Positions 53,159-61,201 of a stretch of DNA of 64,000 nt are shown here, piece after piece. The position numbers and the translations under genes were made by a program. The DNA lies in contig NZ_SHLX01000013.1 of assembly GCF_004764705.1 (NCBI RefSeq), positions 186,001 to 250,000 on the forward strand, given 5' to 3'. The notes under the pieces were generated by a model that saw only the letters and a list, made by a program, of their open reading frames with translations, was not told where the DNA came from and made no database searches. Positions within the stretch are counted from its first letter, which is position 1, and each line of letters begins with the position of its first letter. This stretch comes from Paenibacillus cymbidii (GTDB lineage: Bacteria; Bacillota; Bacilli; Paenibacillales; NBRC-103111).

Positions 53159-54520
53159 ATGAATATGAAATGGACGAAGCGAGTGGTGACGCTGATCTTT
53201 TTCATTTTCGTCGCCGGATGCTCGTTTGGAAGCGATCGTCATAAAAACGACGACGTTACGCTCAACTTTTTCTTAAACGTGGGGCGGAGCAGCAACGATT
53301 CGAGAAATGCTTTGATCGAGCGGCTTCAAGCCAAATTTCCCGAATACAACTTGCGCTTTATATCCCCCGTGGGTAGTTTTGAAAACGGGAATCGTAATAG
53401 GAACTTTGAGGCAGTGATTCGTGACGGCGTCTTTCCTGATCTGCTCCTGGACGAGGCCCACATCGTTCCCCAATATGTACAGGCGGGACTGACAATGGAT
53501 CATACTCAGCTTGCCAGAAGCGCTGGTCTTGATCTCGGGACGATCGAGACCGCTTTGCTGGAAACAACAAGAGCCTATTCGGAAAGCGGGCAGCTGTACG
53601 GAATCCCTTATCGAACCGAGCTGTACGGCCTGATCTACGACAAGGAACGCTTTGACCGGGCCGGGGTCCCTTATCCACGCAAAGGCATGACGTGGCGCGA
53701 GCTCATCGCCTTGTCCAGAGCGTTCAACACAGGCAAAGGAGAGGGGCTGGCCGTCGATTGGTTAGGACTGGAATCGCGTTATGACTTGCATTATGTCGAT
53801 TCGAGAACCGGAGAGCCGATGCCGGACGAAGGAAATTGGCGCAAAGCTCTCAACTTATGGAGCGATGTCTTGGAAATTCCGGGCAACAGCAATAACATCT
53901 CCAAAGATTACGCATTGTCTCAGCCGGCTATGTATGCAGGACGCATGGAGGCAAGACCGAACTTGATGACGAATTGGGACCTATTGCCTTATCCTGCTGA
54001 TGACAGCGGCGAAACTCCCAGAGTGAATCACCTGAAGTGGGTGCTCGCTGTAAGCCCGACAAGCAACCACAAGAACGAAGCCATGAGGATTATTGCGTAT
54101 ATGCTGTCCGAACCGTTTCAAGCCGAGAACGCGAGGAACGGAGAGGCGACGGTGCTGCGAAACAAAGATATCCACGCCAGTTACGGGGCGAACCTGCCCG
54201 GATTTTCCGGCAAAAATGTCGCTGCCCTGTATGCGGCCTCCTATCAACAACCAAAACAACCGCTCAGCAAATACGACTTGTCCTGGCGCTTCTCTTCGGC
54301 ATACGCCTTGTGGCCAATGGGGGATATCTTTACGGAATACGCCTTGTGGCCGATGCGGAATATAAATCTGTACACTTTTGCGCAAGGAGGCATGACCATC
54401 GACCAGACGATTCAATCCCTTAAGAACGATACAGCCTCCAACACCACTTCCGTGAAGCCTGTCTTCGAGGAAAGCGCCGAACGGGTCGCAAAAGAAATTA
54501 AACGGAATCAAGAACGCTGA
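53159..54520 (+). CDS. Orphan extracellular solute-binding lipoprotein
   Basis: 453 aa from ATG 53159 (GAGGAG 6 nt upstream); the open frame from 53117 lacks a site. Lipobox FVAGC with Cys at about residue 20. The mature protein follows family 1 binding proteins (DLLLDEAHIVPQYVQAGLTM, GIPYRTELYGLIYDKERFDR) but no permease or ATPase gene is nearby. A short internal duplication occurs late: YALWPMGDIFTE then YALWPMRNIN. A sugar ligand is probable by family; the partner transporter must be elsewhere, or the protein is a sensor or relic. Confidence 0.88.
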   Translation: MNMKWTKRVVTLIFFIFVAGCSFGSDRHKNDDVTLNFFLNVGRSSNDSRNALIERLQAKFPEYNLRFISPVGSFENGNRNRNFEAVIRDGVFPDLLLDEAHIVPQYVQAGLTMDHTQLARSAGLDLGTIETALLETTRAYSESGQLYGIPYRTELYGLIYDKERFDRAGVPYPRKGMTWRELIALSRAFNTGKGEGLAVDWLGLESRYDLHYVDSRTGEPMPDEGNWRKALNLWSDVLEIPGNSNNISKDYALSQPAMYAGRMEARPNLMTNWDLLPYPADDSGETPRVNHLKWVLAVSPTSNHKNEAMRIIAYMLSEPFQAENARNGEATVLRNKDIHASYGANLPGFSGKNVAALYAASYQQPKQPLSKYDLSWRFSSAYALWPMGDIFTEYALWPMRNINLYTFAQGGMTIDQTIQSLKNDTASNTTSVKPVFEESAERVAKEIKRNQER

Positions 54521-54686
54521 CTAGCTCCCCATGCGGGATGTGACGGGAGTAGTCTGTCCCCCGATCAATACTTATCGAAAAAATAAGACGTAAGAGGGTT
54601 ACTATTTAGGACCATTCGAGCGTGCTCGCCCCCCCCCTCTTTATGCATAAAATGCTCTAGTTCTTTCGATCATTTAACTCCTTAAT

Positions 54687-55607
54687 TCATGCATTTATTA
54701 CATCATCTGAATTTGGAGGCATATCATGTTCTGATTGAGTTTCCTCTCTAAGCTTTCTAAACAACAAGTCGCAAATAAGGATGTACCGAACAGCCTCATC
54801 TTTACTTAACGGTGACTCATGGTGGCTCAATGGATTCCTGACCGCAGAGAATATTCCTCGAAATAAAGAGGCCCAACCATCAGCTTCATCTTCAACTTCT
54901 CTTTTAAACCTAAGCTTACCTTCTTTTCCAAAAGCATCTCCCATTAGTTTTACACCGACTGATCCACGAGAAGCACCAGATAATCTTCTAACAGTATCCT
55001 CCAGCTTAGTTAGTACTGAAGTGACAGCGCCCTTTGGATCAACATCGAATGTACGCGATACAACAAATGTATCTGAGCTTAAACCCCACTTGGGTAATGA
55101 CTCCGTCATATTGGATATTCTACTCATTCCCCAAACCGTTCCATCTTTAATGCCTTTTTCATGCTCAGTTCTAACAAAGACCTCCCACCATGATGAACCA
55201 GACTGCCTTGCACCTAAAATCGAAATATCCTTTTGAGTTGGTTTTCCTTTAACAATACGTTCGAACACTACTTGGGGAACTATTACTTCTTCAATTCTTT
55301 GACCAGATGACTGTATCAGCGCTAATGCCATAGATAATCCCCAACCACCCGTCCCTGCATGGGTTCCAAACCCATCAGGAATAATGGTTACTTGGGTACC
55401 AATCCAATCCCATGCAATAAATAAAACTTTAGTATGATCTTCAATTCTTCTAGACCAATCTGCTATGACTACTGTGTAGTGGGAAGGTGGTTTAGGACTA
55501 CGAAGTGTTGTGATTATTGCTTCTAAACAAGAAAAGGTATCCCCACTCATCCCAAGGTATTGAAATTGAAATGCTTTTTCACGATGCATTTCTGGGCCTT
55601 CTTTCAT
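54687..55607 (-). CDS. TIGR02391-like protein (HEPN-type C-terminus)
   Basis: 306 aa from ATG 55607 (GAGGAG 12 nt upstream; a second Met follows GGCCCAGAA). The first 200 residues are an unrecognised domain (LEAIITTLRSPKPPSHYTVV, then FIAWDWIGTQVTIIPDGFG). The end reads ASLFRGIFSAVRNPLSHHES, SKDEAVRYILICDLLFRKL, the pattern of the TIGR02391 (Ymh) family, which resembles HEPN RNase folds of abortive-infection proteins. The catalytic R-x4-6-H is suggested by RNPLSHH. It lies downstream of a GmrSD-like gene; a joint defence role is plausible only. Confidence 0.6.
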   Translation of the reverse strand: MKEGPEMHREKAFQFQYLGMSGDTFSCLEAIITTLRSPKPPSHYTVVIADWSRRIEDHTKVLFIAWDWIGTQVTIIPDGFGTHAGTGGWGLSMALALIQSSGQRIEEVIVPQVVFERIVKGKPTQKDISILGARQSGSSWWEVFVRTEHEKGIKDGTVWGMSRISNMTESLPKWGLSSDTFVVSRTFDVDPKGAVTSVLTKLEDTVRRLSGASRGSVGVKLMGDAFGKEGKLRFKREVEDEADGWASLFRGIFSAVRNPLSHHESPLSKDEAVRYILICDLLFRKLREETQSEHDMPPNSDDVINA

Positions 55608-56044
55608 TTTGTTGTTTAACTCCTCACTTCAATCATCAACGCATGCGCGGATATGATCATTTTAATATTTTCGCCGCGGCACACATCAATAAGAATTACC
55701 ATAATGATTTGAGCTCGAAAGTAAGCGGCCACAACAATGTCTATTCCGTACACTGTTGACCCCCATGCTGCCAGTGTGGTATGTGCGGTGTCCTGCAATG
55801 TACCGAGGTATCCGAAAGCCTGCTGTAGTGCGGGTTTTCGGATATTGTTCTCTCCTCGTATGACCTTGGTTTTCCTCGTATAATTCGGGGTTGCAGCCAC
55901 GATAGAACAGATGCACCCAGTATGTACGAATTCTCGGAAGCCTATTGTAATAAGGCTTTTGGGCTTTCGCCTTTTCCCTAGTGTTACCTACCATTCTCAC
56001 ACGAAATCTGTAGTCTGCTAACACCGTGCTACCATGAAAGTAAT
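55608..56044. other. 437-nt gap in the DUF262 region
   Basis: No ATG-initiated gene with a ribosome site is seen. A GTG-started frame at 55616-55900 (minus) includes TTLAAWGSTVYGIDIVVAAY, which looks somewhat protein-like, but there is no supporting start signal. It may hold remains of a third gene of the unit. Confidence 0.4.
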
Positions 56045-57880
56045 TTAGCTTGCTTCATCATTGACGGGTTCAGCTTCATTACCATCCATCTCAGCAACAT
56101 CAGCTATATTGTCTCTGCTAATCGCTTTACCCATTGCCTTCTCGATTCTGTCTAGTAATGCATTTTGCCTAAGACTATAGAATTTATCAAAATCATTTTG
56201 ATAGAGAGAGTCATTATTGATCACATGCGATTCCAATATAACAACCATACGATCAGTCGTAATACCCGCGCTTTTTTGAAGCCGATCCATATATGAGCTA
56301 GGAGCATTCCCACCGATCATTCGATTTGTCTTAGCCGATATCGGAGTCTTGTTAACAATACAATCGCATTTCCGCCAATCGATCCCATTTGTTTGACAGT
56401 ATGCTCTCGGAAAAATGTGATGAATATCGATACGCTCGTCAAAGTACATTTGCAAATCGATAGTATCTCCACTGCGGAAGTCAAGAGCACCTTCCCTTAA
56501 TAATATCGCAGAGATCCCCTTATAAGCAGCACTGTTTCTTGTCCGTAAAGTTAACAGACGAGAAGGAGAAAAGTTAGCATCCTGAATTGTTGATGGCGCG
56601 TCCTTCCCTTCGATCCAGGCAATTACATCAGGCAGATCCTTCGAGAACCTTGTCTCGATAGCTCCACCATACAGCTCACCTAGAACACCACACCAGTACC
56701 ATTGAGCAAGCTTTGTGCGTATACCATCATTCTCAGCACGATCTCTCAAGATCGCGAAGATAGCCGCAAGTGGAACAGTTTGTGTGCGATATGGTAAATC
56801 TCTAGACGTGAAGATCCGCTGTGCATAAAGAAACTTTGCAACTTGCTCGAATCCTTTGGTCGCCAACTCTGACCAATCTTGGTATTCACTTAATGTGAGC
56901 CTCAGAACGTCCTTCCGCTTGCAACTAATCGCTAATTCAGGATTAGATTGCTTCCGTGAGTACGTTGCAAGTAAGGTAACGGTCTGTAAGAAATCCGTAT
57001 TTTCAATGGATTCTAACACTTTGAATTTATGGATGCGCTTCTCTTTAAACTGCCAATCTGATCGTAAATTGAAGTCTTCTGCTGCATATGTTGCTGTCAG
57101 CAATTCAAACGCAGTTAGGGACACACCGCCTGTATTTACTTTCTCAAATACTTGGCAGACCGCTTCTTTGGGATTTTCTTTACGTAACTGGATAAGAGGC
57201 ACTTGATACTGTTGAAAGCGTTGTATCACTTGTTGAAGCAACATCGTCCATTTTGTCATTCTTTGTTGCATCAATGCTGCATCTGAATTTACAGAGTGGA
57301 TCGTGTAGCACATTTGCCATTCTGTCAATGCATTGAGGTCAAATACTAATGACAATGGGAAGTACCCAGCATTGCACTCTTGGAACATCGTAGAATAGTC
57401 ATGGATGATTTCCCCTCTGAAATTCCGAGTCTTTTTATCTTCAGATAATCCGACAATAGCTTCCTCTCTATCACCTAGTGGATCAAGAGCTTTGTTGATA
57501 TCCAGATAATACCAACGTATGATATCCTTACCTCTAGGATCTCGTGTAAGTACTGGTTTACCTGAAAATAACGATTGGAACAATGAAGTCAAACGCTGCT
57601 GACCATCAAGTATCAACCTTTCTGGCTCTGGAGGATGTTCTAAAATGACTCCTTCGACTAAACGTGGCTTAAAACGCACTTCAGAATTTCCTGTTTGAAG
57701 CATCATAACTGCGCCGATCGGATATGACAGAGATATACTTGCTAATAAACTACGGATATGCTCGTCATCCCAAACCCAACCTCTCTGAAAATCAGGAAGT
57801 TGTGTCTTGCCTTCTTTAATGTTTCGTAATAAATCCAGTAGAGATTCCTTTGTGCTATCGAATGTAGTTACAGAATTCAT
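56045..57880 (-). CDS. DUF262/DUF1524 protein (GmrSD-like)
   Basis: 611 aa. The DUF262 (ParB/Srx-like) half has DFQRGWVWDDEHIRSLLASI (about residue 26), GAVMMLQTG and LILDGQQRLTSLFQSLFSG (about 88-106). The C-terminal DUF1524 HNH-type nuclease shows DIHHIFPRAYCQ (about 485) and NKTPISAKTNRMIGG. In GmrSD these halves are an NTPase and a nuclease that cut modified DNA, making this a candidate type IV restriction enzyme. It faces away from a metallopeptidase fragment and leads towards the TIGR02391-like gene. AT-rich region. Confidence 0.88.
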   Translation of the reverse strand: MNSVTTFDSTKESLLDLLRNIKEGKTQLPDFQRGWVWDDEHIRSLLASISLSYPIGAVMMLQTGNSEVRFKPRLVEGVILEHPPEPERLILDGQQRLTSLFQSLFSGKPVLTRDPRGKDIIRWYYLDINKALDPLGDREEAIVGLSEDKKTRNFRGEIIHDYSTMFQECNAGYFPLSLVFDLNALTEWQMCYTIHSVNSDAALMQQRMTKWTMLLQQVIQRFQQYQVPLIQLRKENPKEAVCQVFEKVNTGGVSLTAFELLTATYAAEDFNLRSDWQFKEKRIHKFKVLESIENTDFLQTVTLLATYSRKQSNPELAISCKRKDVLRLTLSEYQDWSELATKGFEQVAKFLYAQRIFTSRDLPYRTQTVPLAAIFAILRDRAENDGIRTKLAQWYWCGVLGELYGGAIETRFSKDLPDVIAWIEGKDAPSTIQDANFSPSRLLTLRTRNSAAYKGISAILLREGALDFRSGDTIDLQMYFDERIDIHHIFPRAYCQTNGIDWRKCDCIVNKTPISAKTNRMIGGNAPSSYMDRLQKSAGITTDRMVVILESHVINNDSLYQNDFDKFYSLRQNALLDRIEKAMGKAISRDNIADVAEMDGNEAEPVNDEAS

Positions 57881-57980
57881 AGGACACCGCCTTTTCTAAA
57901 TTGTTCGCACTCCATCACTTTGACAAATCGTAATATCCAGTCATAAGATTGTGTTAATCTACTAAAGAGGTGGCTTCTTA

Positions 57981-58125
57981 ATGCCCGAATACAAGTACGG
58001 CAATTCAACGATTGAATATACACTTGAACATAAGCCTGATGTGACAGATATAATTATTTCCGTCGACTGGATCGATGGCGTTAAAGTTGTTACTCCCCCT
58101 GAGATTGACGACATAAAACTTCAGG
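57981..58125 (+). pseudogene. N-terminal fragment of an M48/YgjP-type metallopeptidase
   Basis: AAAGAGGTGG precedes ATG 57981; the reading frame gives MPEYKYGNSTIEYTLEHKPD and ISVDWIDGVKVVTPPEIDD, which resemble the start of YgjP/DUF45-type metallopeptidases (often near type I restriction genes). The peptidase active site (HExxH) is absent because the gene stops there; the frame runs on as unrelated residues to 58319. Confidence 0.55.
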
Positions 58126-58300
58126 AAGTACAGACCCCACCTATGATCTCTGCGAGGACGACAGACCCAATCAATAATCCAATCAGAATAATCCAATGGG
58201 GACTTGGTAAGCTGCGATACAATACAAGGCTACCAATAACGAAGGCAAATCTTAGAACAAAAACGAGCTGCTTTGAGACAGGAATGTTCTTCTTGGCCAT
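58121..58300 (-). CDS. Small membrane protein (59 aa)
   Basis: ATG 58300 with GGAG upstream (the frame continues to 58450 without signal). Two membrane segments: LVFVLRFAFVIGSLVLY and WIILIGLLIGSVVLAEIIGG. The start region MAKKNIPVSKQ is basic, cytosolic side expected. No family recognised; such small membrane proteins are common in defence or toxin-antitoxin regions. It converges with the truncated peptidase fragment. Confidence 0.55.
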   Translation of the reverse strand: MAKKNIPVSKQLVFVLRFAFVIGSLVLYRSLPSPHWIILIGLLIGSVVLAEIIGGVCTS

Positions 58301-58521
58301 TATGTTTCTACTCCAATAAAATAATGATGTATTTCTTTCGCCGCGGCTAATGACCATGCCTATTGACCTATACAGCTTTCGACAAAGCCTTCCATTATCC
58401 TTCCACCTATTGCCTATAAAATGTAATAAAGCCCACTTCATTAGCGACATGAGCTTTACTGAATAACAGTAACAAACACAGAAAATCCCTATGAAATTCT
58501 ATAGGCCTAGTCACAGTACCT

Positions 58522-58956
58522 CTACTCCGATTCCTGTGAGAGTTGTTTTTGTTCAACCTCATCATTACTAGCAAACCCTTTGAAGCGATAAACTCTGCTT
58601 GTGACCTTTCTCCCCGATCCACTGGCCCCTGCGCTTCCATCCTTAACATTAACTCCAAGGCTTCCTTCACCACTGGTATCGTAGAATTCTTCGATTTCGA
58701 CCTCTAATGCATTCTCAATTCGTCGTGCAATTGCTACTTCTTGTGCAATGCGAGCCTGATATTCAGCAATTCTACTTTCAAGCTTAAGACGCTCAGCTTC
58801 TAGCTTAAGTTCTTCAGGGTTACCTTTTTCAGCTATTTCCTTTGATTTGTTAATGCTTGCTACAGCAACATCATAAATCAAATTCGCAATTGAAGCTCCT
58901 GGTATAACGGATGAAACGGCATACTTCGCTGCTGCTTTCACATTGTTAATTGACAT
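58522..58956 (-). CDS. Hypothetical coiled-coil protein
   Basis: 144 aa from ATG 58956 with GGAGGTATTAGG upstream. Central charged helix: EKGNPEELKLEAERLKLESR and IAEYQARIAQEVAIARRIEN, then EVEIEEFYDTSGEGSLGVNV and a Gly/Ser stretch before RKVTSRVYRFKGF. Family unknown to me; the conserved look (EIEEFYDTSG, VYRFKG) suggests a real widely distributed protein. Gap of 222 nt to the small membrane protein downstream. Confidence 0.65.
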   Translation of the reverse strand: MSINNVKAAAKYAVSSVIPGASIANLIYDVAVASINKSKEIAEKGNPEELKLEAERLKLESRIAEYQARIAQEVAIARRIENALEVEIEEFYDTSGEGSLGVNVKDGSAGASGSGRKVTSRVYRFKGFASNDEVEQKQLSQESE

Positions 58957-59306
58957 CCTAATACCTCCACGGGTTCTTGTTCATACACTCAGTGTGCAGA
59001 TTGGCTGTGAATTACAGATTTCGACACTTATTGTGCATCTCCTCTTAACTATGTCTTATCGTTATCGGTCAGTTCGATTATAATGAGGGGAAAGCCATGC
59101 GCCCTTGATCGATATCCCCTGCCTTCTGGTATAGTACAAGAATTACTGGAGGGTGGGGGATCTCCTAATAGATCAAGTCATTCATTTCATTAAGCACCGC
59201 TTCGCTCTTTGATACTGCTTCACGGGCTACAAAACAAGCGTTTCAAGCCCTTCGAATCACCTCGCGGAAGACAATTTATGCCAGAAAGATCGGGGATACG
59301 ATACAC
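58957..59306. other. Island spacer with toxin remnant
   Basis: Contains the toxin remnant at 59218-59310 and an AT-rich promoter-like stretch near 59130 (TGGTATAGT). No other gene is supported. Confidence 0.5.
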
Positions 59307-59310
59307 GTGA
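59218..59310 (+). pseudogene. C-terminal tail of a polymorphic toxin
   Basis: An open tail (NKRFKPFESPRGRQFMPERS, then GIRYT) ends in TGA whose TG is shared with the GTG start of the next gene (GTGA overlap). This is the usual junction of a toxin C-terminus with its immunity gene. The upstream toxin is lost. The toxin family is not recognised. Confidence 0.5.
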
Positions 59311-59612
59311 GCATTGATATTAAGGAGCCATGGCGTTATCTTGACGCTCAAATACAGGGTACGTTTGAGAAAGAGTTGGAGCATGAATTAAGTTCGGCGC
59401 ATCCGCTGTATCACAGGAAATTGACAGCAGTGGCACGAAGCTATGCGTCCGAAGATGTGCTGTTCCACGAAGCCAGTACCGATCAATATTACCTTATACA
59501 TTTGACTTGGAATCGGAGCAACAATGATACGTCCCCCGTATTCCAGACATTCCCCACATTAAATGCATTCATTCAACACTGTACGGATACCTTTCAGTTT
59601 CATGAAGATTAA
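59307..59612 (+). CDS. Immunity-like protein 1
   Basis: 101 aa from GTG 59307, overlapping the toxin remnant stop. SSAHPLYHRKLTAVARSYAS, then DVLFHEASTDQYYLIHLTWN and FPTLNAFIQHCTDTFQFHED give a compact beta-rich protein of the size and style of polymorphic-toxin immunity proteins. No named Imm family is recognised. Followed 20 nt later by another such gene; both may guard against kin toxins. Start choice is set by the overlap. Confidence 0.6.
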   Translation: MSIDIKEPWRYLDAQIQGTFEKELEHELSSAHPLYHRKLTAVARSYASEDVLFHEASTDQYYLIHLTWNRSNNDTSPVFQTFPTLNAFIQHCTDTFQFHED

Positions 59613-59632
59613 CTACGAAAGGACAAACAGTT

Positions 59633-60004
59633 TTGTATATACCAACCGCACTTGAGCTTTTGTCGGCCTTCGGGACGGAACCCGAGCTTTTGGATACAGT
59701 AACCGAATCGTTGCCGTTCGAATACAATCAAGCAACATATCGATTTTCTAACGAACGAGAGGGATTCTGTGTAATCATTTTCCCAGCCTCAGATCAATTC
59801 CAACTGACTGTAACCGATCTCGTTAACCAAGAGGTCGTGATTCTGTTCGATCTTCAACGAGTGGACAAACTGGAGATTTTGGCTGATAACAAAGAACGCA
59901 TGGCTCTTCTCTTGACGTTGATTCATGATGACATAATGCAAACCCTCCATTTGGAATTCAAGCCACGTTTCAAATCCTTTTTTAAGGAGAATTTGAATCA
60001 CTAA
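59633..60004 (+). CDS. Immunity-like protein 2
   Basis: 123 aa from TTG 59633 (GAAAGGAC 9 nt upstream). MYIPTALELLSAFGTEPELL and FEYNQATYRFSNEREGFCVI, then LEFKPRFKSFFKENLNH, a small acidic protein of unknown family, organised like the gene before it with a 20-nt gap. It may be a second immunity protein or a partner of the first. No signal peptide or membrane segment is visible. Confidence 0.55.
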   Translation: MYIPTALELLSAFGTEPELLDTVTESLPFEYNQATYRFSNEREGFCVIIFPASDQFQLTVTDLVNQEVVILFDLQRVDKLEILADNKERMALLLTLIHDDIMQTLHLEFKPRFKSFFKENLNH

Positions 60005-60130
60005 ATCATTAATACAGCTTAACATTCATAATCATTTGAATGGCGGTATCCAATAAACGGGCGGCCAAAATACTTCTAATGCCCTTCATAGGGTGACCAA
60101 ACTCCAAGCATGTCAAGGCTTCCACAATCG

Positions 60131-60205
60131 CCACGAATAGAGAACGAAACAAACAAGACACCCACCAGGTGCCTCTTCTGATAAGGTTGGTGGAGCCGAG
60201 GGGAG
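60131..60205. repeat. Hairpin plus RNA-gene 3'-end-like repeat
   Basis: Shares its first 50 nt with 42250-42299, then TTGGTGGAGCCGAGGGGAG (60187-60205), matching 53048-53064. On the minus strand it reads as CTCCCCTCGGCTCCACCA, the 3' end form of a tmRNA- or tRNA-Ala-type gene. Confidence 0.6.
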
Positions 60206-60350
60206 CATTGAAATCTCCATTGAACTTGCTGCCAAAGCCAACTCGATGTTGACTACCTTGGCGGTAGATTTCAATCCCGTGCTCGTCCGCTTCACTCTCT
60301 GCGCGCGGACGAACCCCTCAGGGGTTCTCCTAGGACCCTCGATTTCACCA
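60206..60350. repeat. Structured repeat related to 30158-30262
   Basis: TTGAAATCT and AGATTTCAA (60209-60274) bracket an inner GCCAA/TTGGC pairing; then TCGTCCGC and GCGGACGA pair. Similar primary sequence, partly conserved, occurs at 30158-30262. It may be an island-end element or a folded RNA. Confidence 0.5.
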
Positions 60351-60357
60351 TGAAAAA

Positions 60358-60398
60358 AACCGACCTCATTCGGTCGGTTTCATCATGGTGGAGCCGAG
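60358..60398. repeat. Terminator plus truncated RNA-3'-end-like repeat
   Basis: AACCGACC/GGTCGGTT stem followed by TGGTGGAGCCGAG. Shorter relative of 53017-53064, 150 nt from the copy at 60187. Confidence 0.55.
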
Positions 60399-60491
60399 CC
60401 GTGGCTATGCAAAATTACAATCCTCCGTCGCGTAATGTTCCGGAAGTTTGGGGAGGTGGCGTAATTTCAAAATTAGAACTGGAGATTAGGA

Positions 60492-61046
60492 TTAAAGTGA
60501 TACAAGGTGCTTCGTGTATGGTTCCAGCAAAAACAAAAGTTGCTCCGTAGTTTCCTGCACATTGCCAGGCATAGAGTTATTGATCCACCATTCCAATACG
60601 CCAATAAACCCAGAAGCCAAAAAATGAGTGGTTACATCATTTGAAAATGCGCTGTTTTCCGACTTTTTACCGATAACCTCGGTTACTGTTTGAGCAATGA
60701 CGGCATATAAGCGGTTGCGGAAAAATCCAAATCCCTCATTGCTAAGAAGCAACTTGTATATGGTGAAATTTTTCTCCAAATATTCAAATATGCTTTGAAA
60801 TGCGCTTGCGTTTAGAGTGGTGTCAGCACTATTGGCACAGTGATTCAATAGCCGCTCAACGTATGTTTCAATGCACTTGTCAAGCAAGTCGAATTTATCC
60901 ACGTAATGTAGATAAACAGTCCCTCGGTTTATGTTTGCGCGTTCGGCAATGTCATGGATGGTTATTTTCTCAAAACCTTTTTCAGCCAGAAGATCGATGA
61001 AGGCATTCATAATCGACTGCCTTGTTTTTTGTATTCTTCTATCCAC
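60492..61046 (-). CDS. TetR-family repressor
   Basis: 184 aa. The N-terminal helix-turn-helix is GFEKITIHDIAERANINRGT, then VYLHYVDKFDLLDKCIE (residues about 24-58); the C-terminal half is ligand-binding. It is divergent from the ketopantoate reductase-like gene, and two GTTGA-N4-TCAAC palindromes lie between them (61086-61099 and 61166-61179), so it most likely represses both. Ligand unknown. Confidence 0.9.
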   Translation of the reverse strand: MDRRIQKTRQSIMNAFIDLLAEKGFEKITIHDIAERANINRGTVYLHYVDKFDLLDKCIETYVERLLNHCANSADTTLNASAFQSIFEYLEKNFTIYKLLLSNEGFGFFRNRLYAVIAQTVTEVIGKKSENSAFSNDVTTHFLASGFIGVLEWWINNSMPGNVQETTEQLLFLLEPYTKHLVSL

Positions 61047-61085
61047 AACATTTCCCCCCGGCCATTCAACAAATTAGCGCAATGC

Positions 61086-61099
61086 GTTGAGTTCTCAAC
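61086..61099. promoter_or_regulatory. TetR operator candidate 1
   Basis: GTTGAGTTCTCAAC is a perfect 14-bp palindrome 40 nt upstream of the TetR gene. It shares GTTGA-N4-TCAAC with operator 2. Confidence 0.65.
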
Positions 61100-61165
61100 A
61101 GTTAGAGCAAATGCAACTATTGAAATACTCCCCACAAATCAGTACGCTAATAATATCAAACACTT

Positions 61166-61179
61166 GTTGAAAATTCAAC
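61166..61179. promoter_or_regulatory. TetR operator candidate 2
   Basis: GTTGAAAATTCAAC is a perfect 14-bp palindrome within a longer imperfect 28-nt one (61159-61186), about 22 nt upstream of the divergent reductase gene. Confidence 0.7.
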
Positions 61180-61201
61180 TCGTGTTCATTGAGGGGAATG
61201 G

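Noticed and set aside
54620..54640. Run of nine C residues
   Set aside because: Lies between genes and is probably a homopolymer without function; too short to interpret.
55616..55900. Frame of 94 codons on the minus strand
   Set aside because: It begins at a GTG with no ribosome site; kept only as a possible relic.
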